The notes below the pieces were generated by a model. The model saw only the letters and a program-made list of their open reading frames with translations, did no database searches and was not told the DNA's origin. 9,831 bases of DNA, from the NCBI GenBank assembly GCA_012512795.1, contig JAAZDL010000040.1, positions 1-9,831 on the forward strand, read 5' to 3'. This document shows positions 1-7,201 of the stretch, in pieces. The translations under genes and the position numbers were made by a program. How positions within the stretch are numbered: the stretch's first letter is position 1; the number at the start of each line of letters is the position of its first letter. Origin of the DNA: Mycoplasmatota bacterium (GTDB lineage Bacteria; Bacillota_I; Bacilli_A; RF39; UBA660).

Positions 1-332
1 GTTATTATAAATTCTTTATCTTGAACACTTATTTGAATAAGTTCTATATCAACACCAGCAAGATCAATTAACGCAGGAATAATACTTAAATTTTTAAATT
101 CTGTTTTAATTATAGTATCTTTAATATCACATTCACCCATTATAACATTATATATACTTTTTTTTATTTTCATTCTGTCTATTCCAAGTCCAGTAGTACT
201 ATTACTCTGAGGATCTAAATCAATTAGCAAAACTCGTTTGTCCAAATGTCCTAACGAACTTGCTAAATTTATGCTTGTTGTTGTCTTTCCAACTCCACCT
301 TTTTGATTAACTAATGATATTATTTTTCCCAC
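1..332 (-). CDS. Chromosome/plasmid partition ATPase, Soj/ParA family (N-terminal part, cut by window edge)
   Basis: The first 110 codons of a ParA/Soj-type ATPase; the C-terminal part lies beyond the left edge. ParA proteins bind ATP, dimerise on nucleoid DNA and, with ParB, position replication origins. Visible motifs are the deviant Walker A box KGGVGKTTT at residues 11-19, with the signature Lys near its start, and the Walker A'-like DLDPQSN at 38-44, followed by the usual TTGLG. The start is a GTG at 330-332, because translation from there gives the classic opening (V/M)GKIISLVNQKGG, and an AAGGAAGG Shine-Dalgarno lies 8 bases upstream. The only other in-frame upstream codons run into a TAG within eight codons. 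No parB or parS site is visible here. MinD is a less likely alternative, because the opening and DLDPQ box fit Soj better. Family confidence is high; chromosomal versus plasmid origin cannot be told. Confidence 0.93.
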   Translation of the reverse strand, partial: MGKIISLVNQKGGVGKTTTSINLASSLGHLDKRVLLIDLDPQSNSTTGLGIDRMKIKKSIYNVIMGECDIKDTIIKTEFKNLSIIPALIDLAGVDIELIQISVQDKEFII

Positions 333-359
333 GTCAGTTACCTTCCTTATCTACTAAAT

Positions 360-368
360 ATTTTAACA
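360..368 (-). promoter_or_regulatory. Candidate extended -10 promoter for the parA-like gene
   Basis: On the minus strand TGTTAAAAT reads as a TGn extension plus a -10 box one base from consensus, 28 bases before the GTG start. No good -35 box lies 16-18 bases upstream; an A/T-rich run occupies that place. It is positioned just downstream of the terminator that closes the preceding unit, which is where a promoter would be needed. Confidence 0.35.
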
Positions 369-407
369 TATATTACCTTTTTTTAAAACATAAAAATCAT
401 GATTAAT

Positions 408-434
408 AAAATCACTTCTTCTTGAAGTGATTTT
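408..434 (-). terminator. Intrinsic terminator after the acyl-CoA/flavoprotein operon
   Basis: A perfect 11-bp inverted repeat (AAAATCACTTC / GAAGTGATTTT) with a 5-base loop lies 13 bases past the stop codon of the flavoprotein gene. Read on the minus strand the U-tract is only four T residues inside the stem; read on the plus strand there are six. It may therefore work in both directions, but no plus-strand gene needs it. It separates this operon from the parA-like gene. Confidence 0.65.
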
Positions 435-447
435 TTATCGTTGTGAT

Positions 448-1836
448 TTATTTATCAAGTATATCTCTTGCTGCTATCAAACCAGTAGCTCCAGCAACAA
501 CAATATTTCCTGCTTTACCAGCTCCATCACCAATAAAATAAATATTATAATTTTCTAATTTAAATTTATTGTTAGTATCTATTTCATTACTAAAAAATTT
601 GATTTCTGGACCATATAACAATGTTTCATCATTGTTAACTCCTGGTATTATTTTATCTAACTTCTCTAGTCCTTCTAAGATATTAGTAATAATTCTATGT
701 GGCAAAATAAGTGCTAAATCTCCAGCAACACAATCTTTAAGTGTTGGTTCTATAAAACTTTTATTTATTCTTTTCCAATCACTTCTTCTACCTTTTTTTA
801 AATCCCTTAACGATTGAATTATTGGTTTAGAGTCTCCTAAAACATTAGCTATTCTAGCAATACTCTCTCCATATAACCTTGTATTAGTAGCGGGTTCTGT
901 TAGACCTATTTTACTTATAAAAGCAAAGTTAGAGTTTTCAGACTTTACCTCTTTTAATGAGTGTCCATTTACACAAATATATCCATAATAGTTTTCTTTA
1001 GCTACAAAACCACCTGGATTTGTACAAAAAGTTCTAATTTCATCAGTATAAGTATCAGTTTTAATAAATATTGTAGGATCATATATAATATTTGTAATAT
1101 CTTCTAATATTTCTTTTCTAACTTCAACTCTAACTCCAATTTCAATACTTTGTGAAGTGTATGGAATCTTATATTTATCTGCTAATTCTTGTACCCACTT
1201 AGCACCTGTTCTTCCAGGAGCAACAACTACATTTTTACCATTTAATTCTTTTTTTAGTGAATCAATAACAACATAATGATCATTTACATCTTTACTATAT
1301 ATATCAGAAACATTTGCGTTCTCTATTATTTCAACACCTTTTTTTTCTAAATAATTAGTAAAATCTTTTATATAATTAGGAAGTTTATCACTACCTAGAT
1401 GCTTTTGTTTTATTATTAAAAGTCTTGCCCCACTTTTAGCAACTTCTTTTTTTATTTTTATAGCTTCATCCATATTACTTGGATAAATATCACTATCCAT
1501 TTTAAATTTAGTAAATATTTCTTCTGTATCATCTATGATAGAATATGCTTCACTTTGAGACATATATTTAAATAAATCACTTTTTCCTAATTTTGGTATA
1601 AAATTAAGTTTACCATCTGAAAAAGTACCTGCTCCTCCAAAACCAGAAAGGATTTGGCATGTTGGACAGTTTATACAAGTTCCACCATTTATTTTCATAG
1701 GACACATTCTTGTCTCAGCTCTTAGTCCTTTGTCCAATAAAGCTATTTTTAATTTATTATTTTTTTCAATTAGCTCATAAGCACAAAATAAACCAGCTGG
1801 TCCAGCACCAACTATAATAACATCATATTTTTTCAT
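448..1836 (-). CDS. FAD-dependent dehydrogenase, COG2509-like
   Basis: A 462-residue flavoprotein. An N-terminal Rossmann fold carries the FAD-binding GAGPAG at residues 10-15. The C-terminal FAD motif is GDGAGKAG at 436-443, followed by an AGATGLIAA helix. A cysteine cluster (C45, C54, C57, C60) precedes GFGGAGTFSDGKL, a pattern I associate with the COG2509 group of uncharacterised FAD-dependent dehydrogenases. The cysteines could be redox-active or bind metal. There is no signal peptide or membrane segment, so it should be cytosolic. The substrate is not known. The start has a strong AAGGAG six bases upstream. It is the last gene of a three-gene unit, 26 bases after the acyl-CoA synthetase stop, and is followed by a terminator. 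Its place there suggests a redox step on an acyl or related substrate, which is inference. Related BaiN/YhiN-type flavoproteins are the main alternative, but the cysteine cluster argues for COG2509. Confidence 0.85.
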   Translation of the reverse strand: MKKYDVIIVGAGPAGLFCAYELIEKNNKLKIALLDKGLRAETRMCPMKINGGTCINCPTCQILSGFGGAGTFSDGKLNFIPKLGKSDLFKYMSQSEAYSIIDDTEEIFTKFKMDSDIYPSNMDEAIKIKKEVAKSGARLLIIKQKHLGSDKLPNYIKDFTNYLEKKGVEIIENANVSDIYSKDVNDHYVVIDSLKKELNGKNVVVAPGRTGAKWVQELADKYKIPYTSQSIEIGVRVEVRKEILEDITNIIYDPTIFIKTDTYTDEIRTFCTNPGGFVAKENYYGYICVNGHSLKEVKSENSNFAFISKIGLTEPATNTRLYGESIARIANVLGDSKPIIQSLRDLKKGRRSDWKRINKSFIEPTLKDCVAGDLALILPHRIITNILEGLEKLDKIIPGVNNDETLLYGPEIKFFSNEIDTNNKFKLENYNIYFIGDGAGKAGNIVVAGATGLIAARDILDK

Positions 1837-1862
1837 TATATCTCCTTTTTATACACAAAACA

Positions 1863-3584
1863 TTATTTACTTGTATCTTTTTCATCAACTATTTTAGTAT
1901 AAGCTATTTTTCCAACTAAAGTTCTAGGCAATGAATCTCTAAATTCATATTCACTAGGCAATGAGAATTTAGCAAGATTCTTTTCACAAAATGCTTTAAT
2001 ATTCTTTTCTAATTCTCTACTAGGTTTAATACCTTCTTTTAAAACAATATATGCTTTTGCTACTTGAACTTTATTAGGGTGCGGAATACCAATTACAGTA
2101 CTTGTTAAAACCTCAGGAATAGAGTTAAGTACACTTTCTATATAATTAGGATAAATGTTGTATCCATTTGAAATAATTATTCTTTTAATTCTTTGCTTAA
2201 AAAACACATATCCATCTTCATCCATACAACCAACATCTCCGGTATGAAGCCACGTCTTTTTATCAGAATGCTCTCTTAATGTTTGAACAGTTTCAGATAC
2301 ATTGTTTATATATCCAAGCATTACAGTAGGACCACTTATACATATTTCTCCATCTTCACCAGTTGGAACTTCATCATGAGTACCTATTTTAACTATTTTA
2401 TAGTACGTATCAGGAAAAGGAACACCAATTGAATTATCTTTATATTGTCCTGATGGGGTTAAACATGTTGCGGCAGATGCTTCTGTAAGTCCATAGCCGA
2501 CTCTAACTTCAGCAGTTGAACCGTGCTCCTTAAGGCAAGCATCTACTCTATTTTTAAGTTCTCCAGACATAAAATCTCCACCAGAAACTATACATCTTAA
2601 AGAAGCTAAATCATTTTTTCCTATCCCACCTGATTTTGTAAGTAATTCAAAAAGCGAAGGAACACCACATACAAAATTAGGCTCATGCTTCTTGATAATT
2701 TTAACTAAGTTTTTAGGCGCAAAGTCAGGTATTAATATAAGCTTCATTCCACAACAAAGTGGAGTATGAATACAAACTCCTAAACCAAATCCATGAAATA
2801 TAGGTAATATTGATAATATTGAATCTCCTTCTTTAGAAGGATCACACATTAAATGAGATTGTAAAGCTAAAGCATTGAAATTCAAGTTAGATAGTAATAT
2901 TCCTTTAGGCTCGCCACTTGTTCCTCCACTATATAATATAACCGCAGGATCATTAGCAGCTTTCATGCATGCATATTCACCTTCAAAGTCATAACCATAA
3001 TTTAAAAACTCTCTCCAAGTCATTATGTTATCAGTAAGTTCTATTTTGGGTACTGTTCCTCTAGATTTATATTTATATAATATTTTCTTTATTGGTTTTA
3101 AATTATCACCAACTGAACCAACAACAATTTTATTAATGCTTGTGTTATCAACAATGTTATGTATTTTTTCATATACTAAATCAAGAGTAAATAAGAATGT
3201 ACTTTCAGATTCATTTAAATATGTTTCTATTTCTTTTTCTCCTGATAAAGGATGAACCATAGCAGAAATACCACCAACCATATTTATTGCATAAAACATC
3301 ATAATAGCCTCAGGAGTATTAGGCATACATATAGTAACCTTATCACCTTCGCTTACACCTTGAGCTTTTAAACATTTAGCAGTTTCTCTTATTCTTTCAT
3401 ATAACTCACGATATGTACAAGTACTTCCATAATATTCATACGCAATATATTCCGGAAATCTAGCTACAGCCTCTAATAAATAACCAATCATATTTCCAGA
3501 ACTGTATGTAAGATTAGGTAAAACTCCTTCTTTATAGAAGTTTAACCATGGTCTATCACTATTCTTTAATTTCGATTTTTTCAT
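1863..3584 (-). CDS. AMP-forming acyl-CoA synthetase (class I adenylate-forming enzyme)
   Basis: A 573-residue enzyme that should activate a carboxylic acid, probably a fatty acid, with ATP and CoA to acyl-CoA through an acyl-AMP. All core motifs are present: the P-loop YSGGTSGEPKG (218-228), PIFHGFGLG (261-269), YGLTEAS (364-370), the ribose-binding TGD (448-450), the hinge region around R465 ending in NGYNIYP (473-479), and the C-terminal PRTLVGKI with the catalytic Lys at K559. The hinge position, usually Asp or Lys, appears to be Arg (R468). The opening RPWLNFY is typical of long-chain-type members, but chain length cannot be read from the sequence. The start is supported by GGAAGG about 8 bases upstream and overlaps the preceding gene by 26 bases, so translation is probably coupled. 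The cysteines and hydrophobic stretches do not suggest an exported protein. Confidence 0.92.
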   Translation of the reverse strand: MKKSKLKNSDRPWLNFYKEGVLPNLTYSSGNMIGYLLEAVARFPEYIAYEYYGSTCTYRELYERIRETAKCLKAQGVSEGDKVTICMPNTPEAIMMFYAINMVGGISAMVHPLSGEKEIETYLNESESTFLFTLDLVYEKIHNIVDNTSINKIVVGSVGDNLKPIKKILYKYKSRGTVPKIELTDNIMTWREFLNYGYDFEGEYACMKAANDPAVILYSGGTSGEPKGILLSNLNFNALALQSHLMCDPSKEGDSILSILPIFHGFGLGVCIHTPLCCGMKLILIPDFAPKNLVKIIKKHEPNFVCGVPSLFELLTKSGGIGKNDLASLRCIVSGGDFMSGELKNRVDACLKEHGSTAEVRVGYGLTEASAATCLTPSGQYKDNSIGVPFPDTYYKIVKIGTHDEVPTGEDGEICISGPTVMLGYINNVSETVQTLREHSDKKTWLHTGDVGCMDEDGYVFFKQRIKRIIISNGYNIYPNYIESVLNSIPEVLTSTVIGIPHPNKVQVAKAYIVLKEGIKPSRELEKNIKAFCEKNLAKFSLPSEYEFRDSLPRTLVGKIAYTKIVDEKDTSK

Positions 3585-4440
3585 TTGCTTTTCCTTCCAG
3601 TAATTCTGGATTTTTTAATATATGTTCAAAGACTTTTAACGATTTAGCAAAATAATAACCATCAGCGATTCTCTCGTCCATATTAACTCCAAAATCACAA
3701 ACATCCACTAGTTTTTGTTTTCCGTCTTCATCTGTAATTACTTCTTTATGAATTTTCCCGATAGTTGCTATAATTGAACTAGTTCCAAAATTTGTCACAT
3801 TATGATATATAGAACCAATCCCTAAGTTACCTAAATTAGATAAAATTGCTGTACTATAATATATATTATCAGCAGTAAATGAATTAGGTAGCCATCCATG
3901 CTTATCAAGAAATTTAACAAATCCAACAATAGGTACTCTAATGAACTTTGGCAGTCTACCAATTATATCAACTATATCATTAGTTCCATCTTTTTTATCT
4001 CCCTCTTTACTACTTCTTGTTTTATTAACTTTTTCAAGTATTTTATCTCGTAAGTCAAAAATAGAATCATTCTCATCTACTTTGATATTAATCATTACTT
4101 CTTCACTAGAATCACTAAACGCTATTTTTGCTACAAAAGCTAAAATCACATCATTCCTGTCATAAAATGTTCTATTAGCAATAAACCTATTTAATAAAGG
4201 TCTATTATAAGCAAGTTTAGCAAAAGCCATAGAAAATGCATGAAAATAAGTTAGTTTATTTTCAGTATCTTCAGTTTTTTTCTTTTCAATGTATTTTACT
4301 AAGTTAGACACATCAACTTTTTGATTAATATAAACATCAGAGTCACCTCTAACTGGTTTAATATCAACCATAATATTATGCATACCATCTAGCTTTCTTA
4401 CTTTCTTGCCGTCTTTTCTGTCACCAAATTTTCTTTTCAT
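3559..4440 (-). CDS. Stand-alone E2/CAT-fold acyltransferase-like protein, catalytic His replaced
   Basis: A 293-residue protein resembling the catalytic domain of 2-oxo acid dehydrogenase E2 subunits and chloramphenicol acetyltransferase. Supporting features are an N-terminal R-R-L-D-G-M-H type segment, a middle region LTYFHAFSMAFAKL (63-76), SNLGNLGIGS (201-210) matching the E2 SNLG strand, and MDERIADGYYFA (254-265) at the position of the E2 active-site motif HxxxDG. The Asp-Gly is kept, but the His is Glu (E256). There is no lipoyl domain and no subunit-binding domain, so it is not a normal dehydrogenase E2. It ends with three consecutive in-frame stops, TAG TGA TAG, inside the start of the acyl-CoA synthetase. 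It opens the three-gene unit: a promoter lies 25-53 bases upstream and GAGG sits 8 bases before the ATG. The neighbour suggests acyl-CoA as donor. It may be a real transferase with different chemistry or a non-catalytic binding protein. Confidence 0.78.
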   Translation of the reverse strand: MKRKFGDRKDGKKVRKLDGMHNIMVDIKPVRGDSDVYINQKVDVSNLVKYIEKKKTEDTENKLTYFHAFSMAFAKLAYNRPLLNRFIANRTFYDRNDVILAFVAKIAFSDSSEEVMINIKVDENDSIFDLRDKILEKVNKTRSSKEGDKKDGTNDIVDIIGRLPKFIRVPIVGFVKFLDKHGWLPNSFTADNIYYSTAILSNLGNLGIGSIYHNVTNFGTSSIIATIGKIHKEVITDEDGKQKLVDVCDFGVNMDERIADGYYFAKSLKVFEHILKNPELLEGKANEKIEIKE

Positions 4441-4464
4441 TACATATACCTCACAACTAATATT

Positions 4465-4493
4465 ATTATATTTTATTTTAAGAAATAATGCAA
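4465..4493 (-). promoter_or_regulatory. Promoter of the acyltransferase / acyl-CoA synthetase / flavoprotein unit
   Basis: On the minus strand TTGCAT (4493-4488), a 17-base spacer and a perfect TATAAT (4470-4465) precede the first gene. The -35 matches consensus only in its TTG. The -10 lies 25 bases from the ATG, leaving room for a short leader with a GAGG ribosome binding site. No operator-like palindrome is evident around it. Confidence 0.6.
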
Positions 4494-4534
4494 CAAACTA
4501 CGTATTATTACTTTATTATAAAAGATAGACAATC

Positions 4535-4556
4535 AAAAAAAGGCTTTAACTAGCCT
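4535..4556 (-). terminator. Short intrinsic terminator after the antiporter gene
   Basis: On the minus strand AGGCT, a 6-base loop, AGCCT and a run of seven T residues follow the antiporter stop by 14 bases. The stem is only 5 bp but holds three G-C pairs, notable in this AT-rich sequence, and the T-tract is clean. It sits between the antiporter and the promoter of the next unit. Confidence 0.6.
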
Positions 4557-4570
4557 GTAAATACAATTTA

Positions 4571-5533
4571 TTAAGTTAAGAATATATAAGTATAGTATAT
4601 AAGGAACATACATATCATTATTGATCCTTCTAATCTAGACAAAACTTTATCATTTTTAGCAAACATATATAAAGTAAATGCTGCTATATGAACAGCTAGC
4701 ATGTCAATAATATTAAAGTTTAATGAACCAAATCCACCATATATTATTAAAGGTAAGCCTAATACTATTCCTATATTAAATATATTAGTACCAATAATAT
4801 TACCAAGAGCAATATCAAATTCTCCCCTTTTTGCTGCTATAACAGTCATGGTCATTTCAGGAAGAGAAGTTCCTATAGCAATTATTGTCATAGTTATAAG
4901 TTTAGTACTAACATCTATTTTTTGAGCTAGAAGTATAGCATTATCAACAACTATTTCAGATGCAACCACTATACAAATACAACATACAATAGTTATTATT
5001 ATAGATTGTGTCATATTATATTTTGGTTTACTTCTTTCAAAAAATCCTTGTTTAGTTTTAACAACTAACACAATATATACCATAAAAACTAAAAAGAATA
5101 AGAAAAATAAAACTCCATCTACTCTATTAAGTAAGTTTCCAACTGATAACGAATCAAAATAATGAAAAACAATTGAAAGCACAAATACCGAAGTTACAAC
5201 TAAAAGAATTGGCAATTCTTTTTTTATAACAGATGATTTTACTCTGATAGGTGAAACACAAGCTGCTACTCCAACTATAAAAAGTATATTTACAACATTA
5301 CTCCCTACTACATTTGCAAGAGCTATATCGCCATTTCCACCAGCAACACTGCTAAATGAAATAGCAAGTTCAGGTGCGCATGTACCAAAAGCAGCCACAG
5401 TTAAAGCTATCATCATTTTAGACATCTTAAAATTAGTTGCAATTGAACTAATCGCATCTACAAATATATCAGATGATTTAATTAATATTATAAATCCTGC
5501 TATTAAGATAACTAACGGTTTTATTATTTCCAT
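4571..5533 (-). CDS. CaCA-family sodium/calcium-type antiporter (YrbG-like)
   Basis: A 320-residue integral membrane protein with the inverted-repeat architecture of the Ca2+/cation antiporter superfamily. The first alpha repeat has GTCAPELAISF (50-60) followed by GSNVVNILFIVG (77-88). The second has GTSLPEM (221-227) and GTNIFNIGIVLG (248-259). The acidic residues E55 and E226 in the two repeats are the expected ion ligands. About ten hydrophobic segments are visible, with a short polar loop around 160-175 between the halves; there is no large regulatory loop. Length fits bacterial YrbG-type members. It probably exchanges Ca2+ or another cation against Na+ or H+; the exact ions cannot be read from sequence. 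The ATG has AGAGGAG five bases upstream. It lies 95 bases after the lipid kinase gene and may have its own promoter. A terminator follows. Confidence 0.93.
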   Translation of the reverse strand: MEIIKPLVILIAGFIILIKSSDIFVDAISSIATNFKMSKMMIALTVAAFGTCAPELAISFSSVAGGNGDIALANVVGSNVVNILFIVGVAACVSPIRVKSSVIKKELPILLVVTSVFVLSIVFHYFDSLSVGNLLNRVDGVLFFLFFLVFMVYIVLVVKTKQGFFERSKPKYNMTQSIIITIVCCICIVVASEIVVDNAILLAQKIDVSTKLITMTIIAIGTSLPEMTMTVIAAKRGEFDIALGNIIGTNIFNIGIVLGLPLIIYGGFGSLNFNIIDMLAVHIAAFTLYMFAKNDKVLSRLEGSIMICMFLIYYTYIFLT

Positions 5534-5556
5534 GTATACTCCTCTATCTTATTTAT

Positions 5557-5562
5557 ATTATA
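5557..5562 (-). promoter_or_regulatory. Candidate -10 box for the antiporter gene
   Basis: A perfect TATAAT on the minus strand lies 23 bases before the antiporter ATG. There is no recognisable -35 at 16-18 bases, and the surroundings are almost pure A/T, where such hexamers arise by chance. Cotranscription with the upstream lipid kinase is equally possible because no clear terminator separates them. Confidence 0.3.
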
Positions 5563-5628
5563 AATCAAAAAACATATTTTTAATATCTTTTTTTATATAT
5601 AAACTAAAAGATGTAAATCAAAATAATT

Positions 5629-6567
5629 TTAATTAGTATCTTCATCATAATTATTAACTTCAAATAACTTATCTATATTTTTAGTTGGAAGTAACATTAC
5701 AATGTTTTTGTTTATTTTAATATCAAATACTTTTTCATTATGTTCAAGTTCATCTCCATCAATACTCCATGAAGGTGGTATTTCACTAAATTCAAGTTTA
5801 ATATTGTCAGTTTTAAAATAAGAAAAGCCTGGTAAATTATTTATTTCTCTTCTTTTAAGATAATATACTGCTTTTAATATATCAAACTTATTTTTTATAT
5901 CGCACATTAACACTTCAAATTTATTATCATCTAGTTTCACATCAGGATAAATATTATTCACCCCACTTACTCTATTACTGTTTGTAATGAATATAAAAGA
6001 AAACTTTCTTCTGTATTCTACTCCATCAATTGTATACTTAACATTATGCCATTGTAATTTTTGTTTTAATTGTTGAATACCATATATAACATATGCTAAT
6101 CTCCCATATTTTTCTTTTAGTTTTCTTGGTGTAGCATATGATATATCTACATATGCCCCTAAACATGCAACATAAACGAAAGGATTGTTATTAATTAAGC
6201 ATACATCAATACTTTTTTGAGCACCATTTAAAAGCATTACTATATTTTTTGTAGTATTGTTGGTCATTCCGTACATATGAGCAACATCATTTACACTACC
6301 TAGTGGTAAGTGTCCAAGAAGTATAGGTTTATTTCTTTCTATATTTCCAGATATAACTTCATTTAAAGTTCCATCGCCACCAGCACATAATAAAAGATCA
6401 ACATTACTAAGTTTTTTTGTTAATTCTTTTGCATGCCCTTTATATTCTGTATATATAATCTCCGTACTATATCCATAATTTTCTAGTATTTTATATATTC
6501 TTTTAATTTCATTTCTATTAGATAATTTTCCGCTATTAGGATTATATATAACAACACATTTCATCAT
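5629..6567 (-). CDS. Diacylglycerol/lipid kinase family protein (DagK/YegS-like)
   Basis: A 312-residue soluble lipid kinase of the DAGK catalytic family. Visible motifs are the N-terminal YNPNSGK (8-14), the nucleotide-binding GGDGTLNEV (63-71), LPLGSVND (87-94), and SIDGDELE near the C-terminus (268-275) with the family's Asp-Gly-acidic site. Members phosphorylate diacylglycerol or a related lipid at the membrane face, recycling lipid head-group by-products to phosphatidic acid. Whether this one prefers diacylglycerol is unknown. The usual GT(G/A/T)ND is GSVND here, a modest variation. Two adjacent ATGs open the gene; the first is preferred because AAGGAA lies about 9 bases before it and 12 before the second. 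It has its own extended -10 promoter, so it is probably separate from the amidase-like gene upstream. Confidence 0.92.
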   Translation of the reverse strand: MMKCVVIYNPNSGKLSNRNEIKRIYKILENYGYSTEIIYTEYKGHAKELTKKLSNVDLLLCAGGDGTLNEVISGNIERNKPILLGHLPLGSVNDVAHMYGMTNNTTKNIVMLLNGAQKSIDVCLINNNPFVYVACLGAYVDISYATPRKLKEKYGRLAYVIYGIQQLKQKLQWHNVKYTIDGVEYRRKFSFIFITNSNRVSGVNNIYPDVKLDDNKFEVLMCDIKNKFDILKAVYYLKRREINNLPGFSYFKTDNIKLEFSEIPPSWSIDGDELEHNEKVFDIKINKNIVMLLPTKNIDKLFEVNNYDEDTN

Positions 6568-6609
6568 AAAAACACATTCCTTTTTAACCTATTATTGTCA
6601 TTCACATAG

Positions 6610-6618
6610 ATTATACCA
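6610..6618 (-). promoter_or_regulatory. Extended -10 promoter for the lipid kinase gene
   Basis: TGGTATAAT on the minus strand is a perfect -10 with a TGn extension, 42 bases before the kinase ATG. The -35 region is A/T-rich without a consensus match, which is common for extended -10 promoters. It lies in the 91-base gap after the amidase-like gene, where I find no hairpin terminator. Confidence 0.55.
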
Positions 6619-6658
6619 CTTATAGTTAAATTTTAATAGTTGATAAAGAATAATAGTT

Positions 6659-7201
6659 TTAATTATTTAAAGATCTATATTCACTTATTTTACCTTCAAA
6701 TACTTTAACGAAAGGTTGGTCTTTAATTATCTCTTCAGGTTTAAAAAGTTGGTTTTCTTTATTTAATATATTAATATTTTTACCTGATAAAACTTCAAAT
6801 ACGAACTCGGAACAATAATATTTTCTTCTATTTAGCTTAATTTGAAATTTAGCTAATATTAATCCTATTATATTGTATCCTTTGTTACTCTCTTTGATTT
6901 CTTTTATTTTTTGTTTTATTCTTTTATATTGATAAGATGTTACATTAACTTCATATATTGCTATTAAAGAATTTTTATTTCTAACGAATAATCCTTTGTT
7001 TATATCTTCTTCTTTAAATATTCCTAACATAGGAAAATTTATATATTTTCTTCCAAAAGAATACATAGTAGTACAATTTTTATCAAAAGAAATAGAAACA
7101 TGAGAATATTGATCATGAGTTATTTTTTTTATTATTCTAGCAATACTAGTATAAGTTTGAGTTAATACTATATAAATTTTTTTATTATTCATATTTTTCA
7201 T
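6659..7201 (-). CDS. YiiX-like permuted papain-fold protein (putative cysteine peptidase/amidase)
   Basis: A 180-residue protein resembling the YiiX/YaeF permuted NlpC/P60-papain group. Its opening IYIVLTQTYTSIARIIKKIT leads to YSHVSISFD with the likely catalytic His at H34. The likely catalytic Cys, C130, lies in YYCSEFVFEVL, so the His-before-Cys order is the permuted one. Such proteins are proposed to cleave amide or lipid-linked bonds, but the substrate is not known here. No signal peptide is evident, so it should act in the cytosol. The start ATG begins immediately after the stop of the pseudouridine synthase gene with no intervening base. The nearest AAGGAG is 21 bases upstream, too far for normal initiation, so translation is probably coupled to the upstream gene. 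A second ATG three codons later, also without a ribosome binding site, is possible. Confidence 0.75.
   Translation of the reverse strand: MKNMNNKKIYIVLTQTYTSIARIIKKITHDQYSHVSISFDKNCTTMYSFGRKYINFPMLGIFKEEDINKGLFVRNKNSLIAIYEVNVTSYQYKRIKQKIKEIKESNKGYNIIGLILAKFQIKLNRRKYYCSEFVFEVLSGKNINILNKENQLFKPEEIIKDQPFVKVFEGKISEYRSLNN

Noticed and set aside
328..336. CACGT core near the parA-like start, reminiscent of the centre of a parS site
   Set aside because: The flanking arms of the 16-base parS palindrome are absent.
569..817. Plus-strand open frame of 82 codons inside the flavoprotein gene
   Set aside because: It is antisense to a well-supported gene, has low-complexity Ser/Leu/Ile composition typical of a shadow frame, and no recognisable domain.
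3025..3255. Plus-strand open frame of 76 codons inside the acyl-CoA synthetase gene
   Set aside because: Antisense shadow of a full-length enzyme with all its motifs intact; no family resemblance.
3941..4165. Plus-strand open frame of 74 codons inside the E2-like gene
   Set aside because: Antisense shadow with Ser/Leu-rich composition and no conserved motif.
4701..4925. Plus-strand open frame of 74 codons inside the antiporter gene
   Set aside because: It mirrors the hydrophobic helices of the antiporter on the other strand; nothing independent supports it.
5581..5620. A/T-only hairpin (ATCTTTT ... AAAAGAT with inner TTTATATATAAA) after the lipid kinase gene
   Set aside because: No G-C-rich stem and no T-tract directly after it; such pairing is expected by chance in this composition, so it is not called a terminator.
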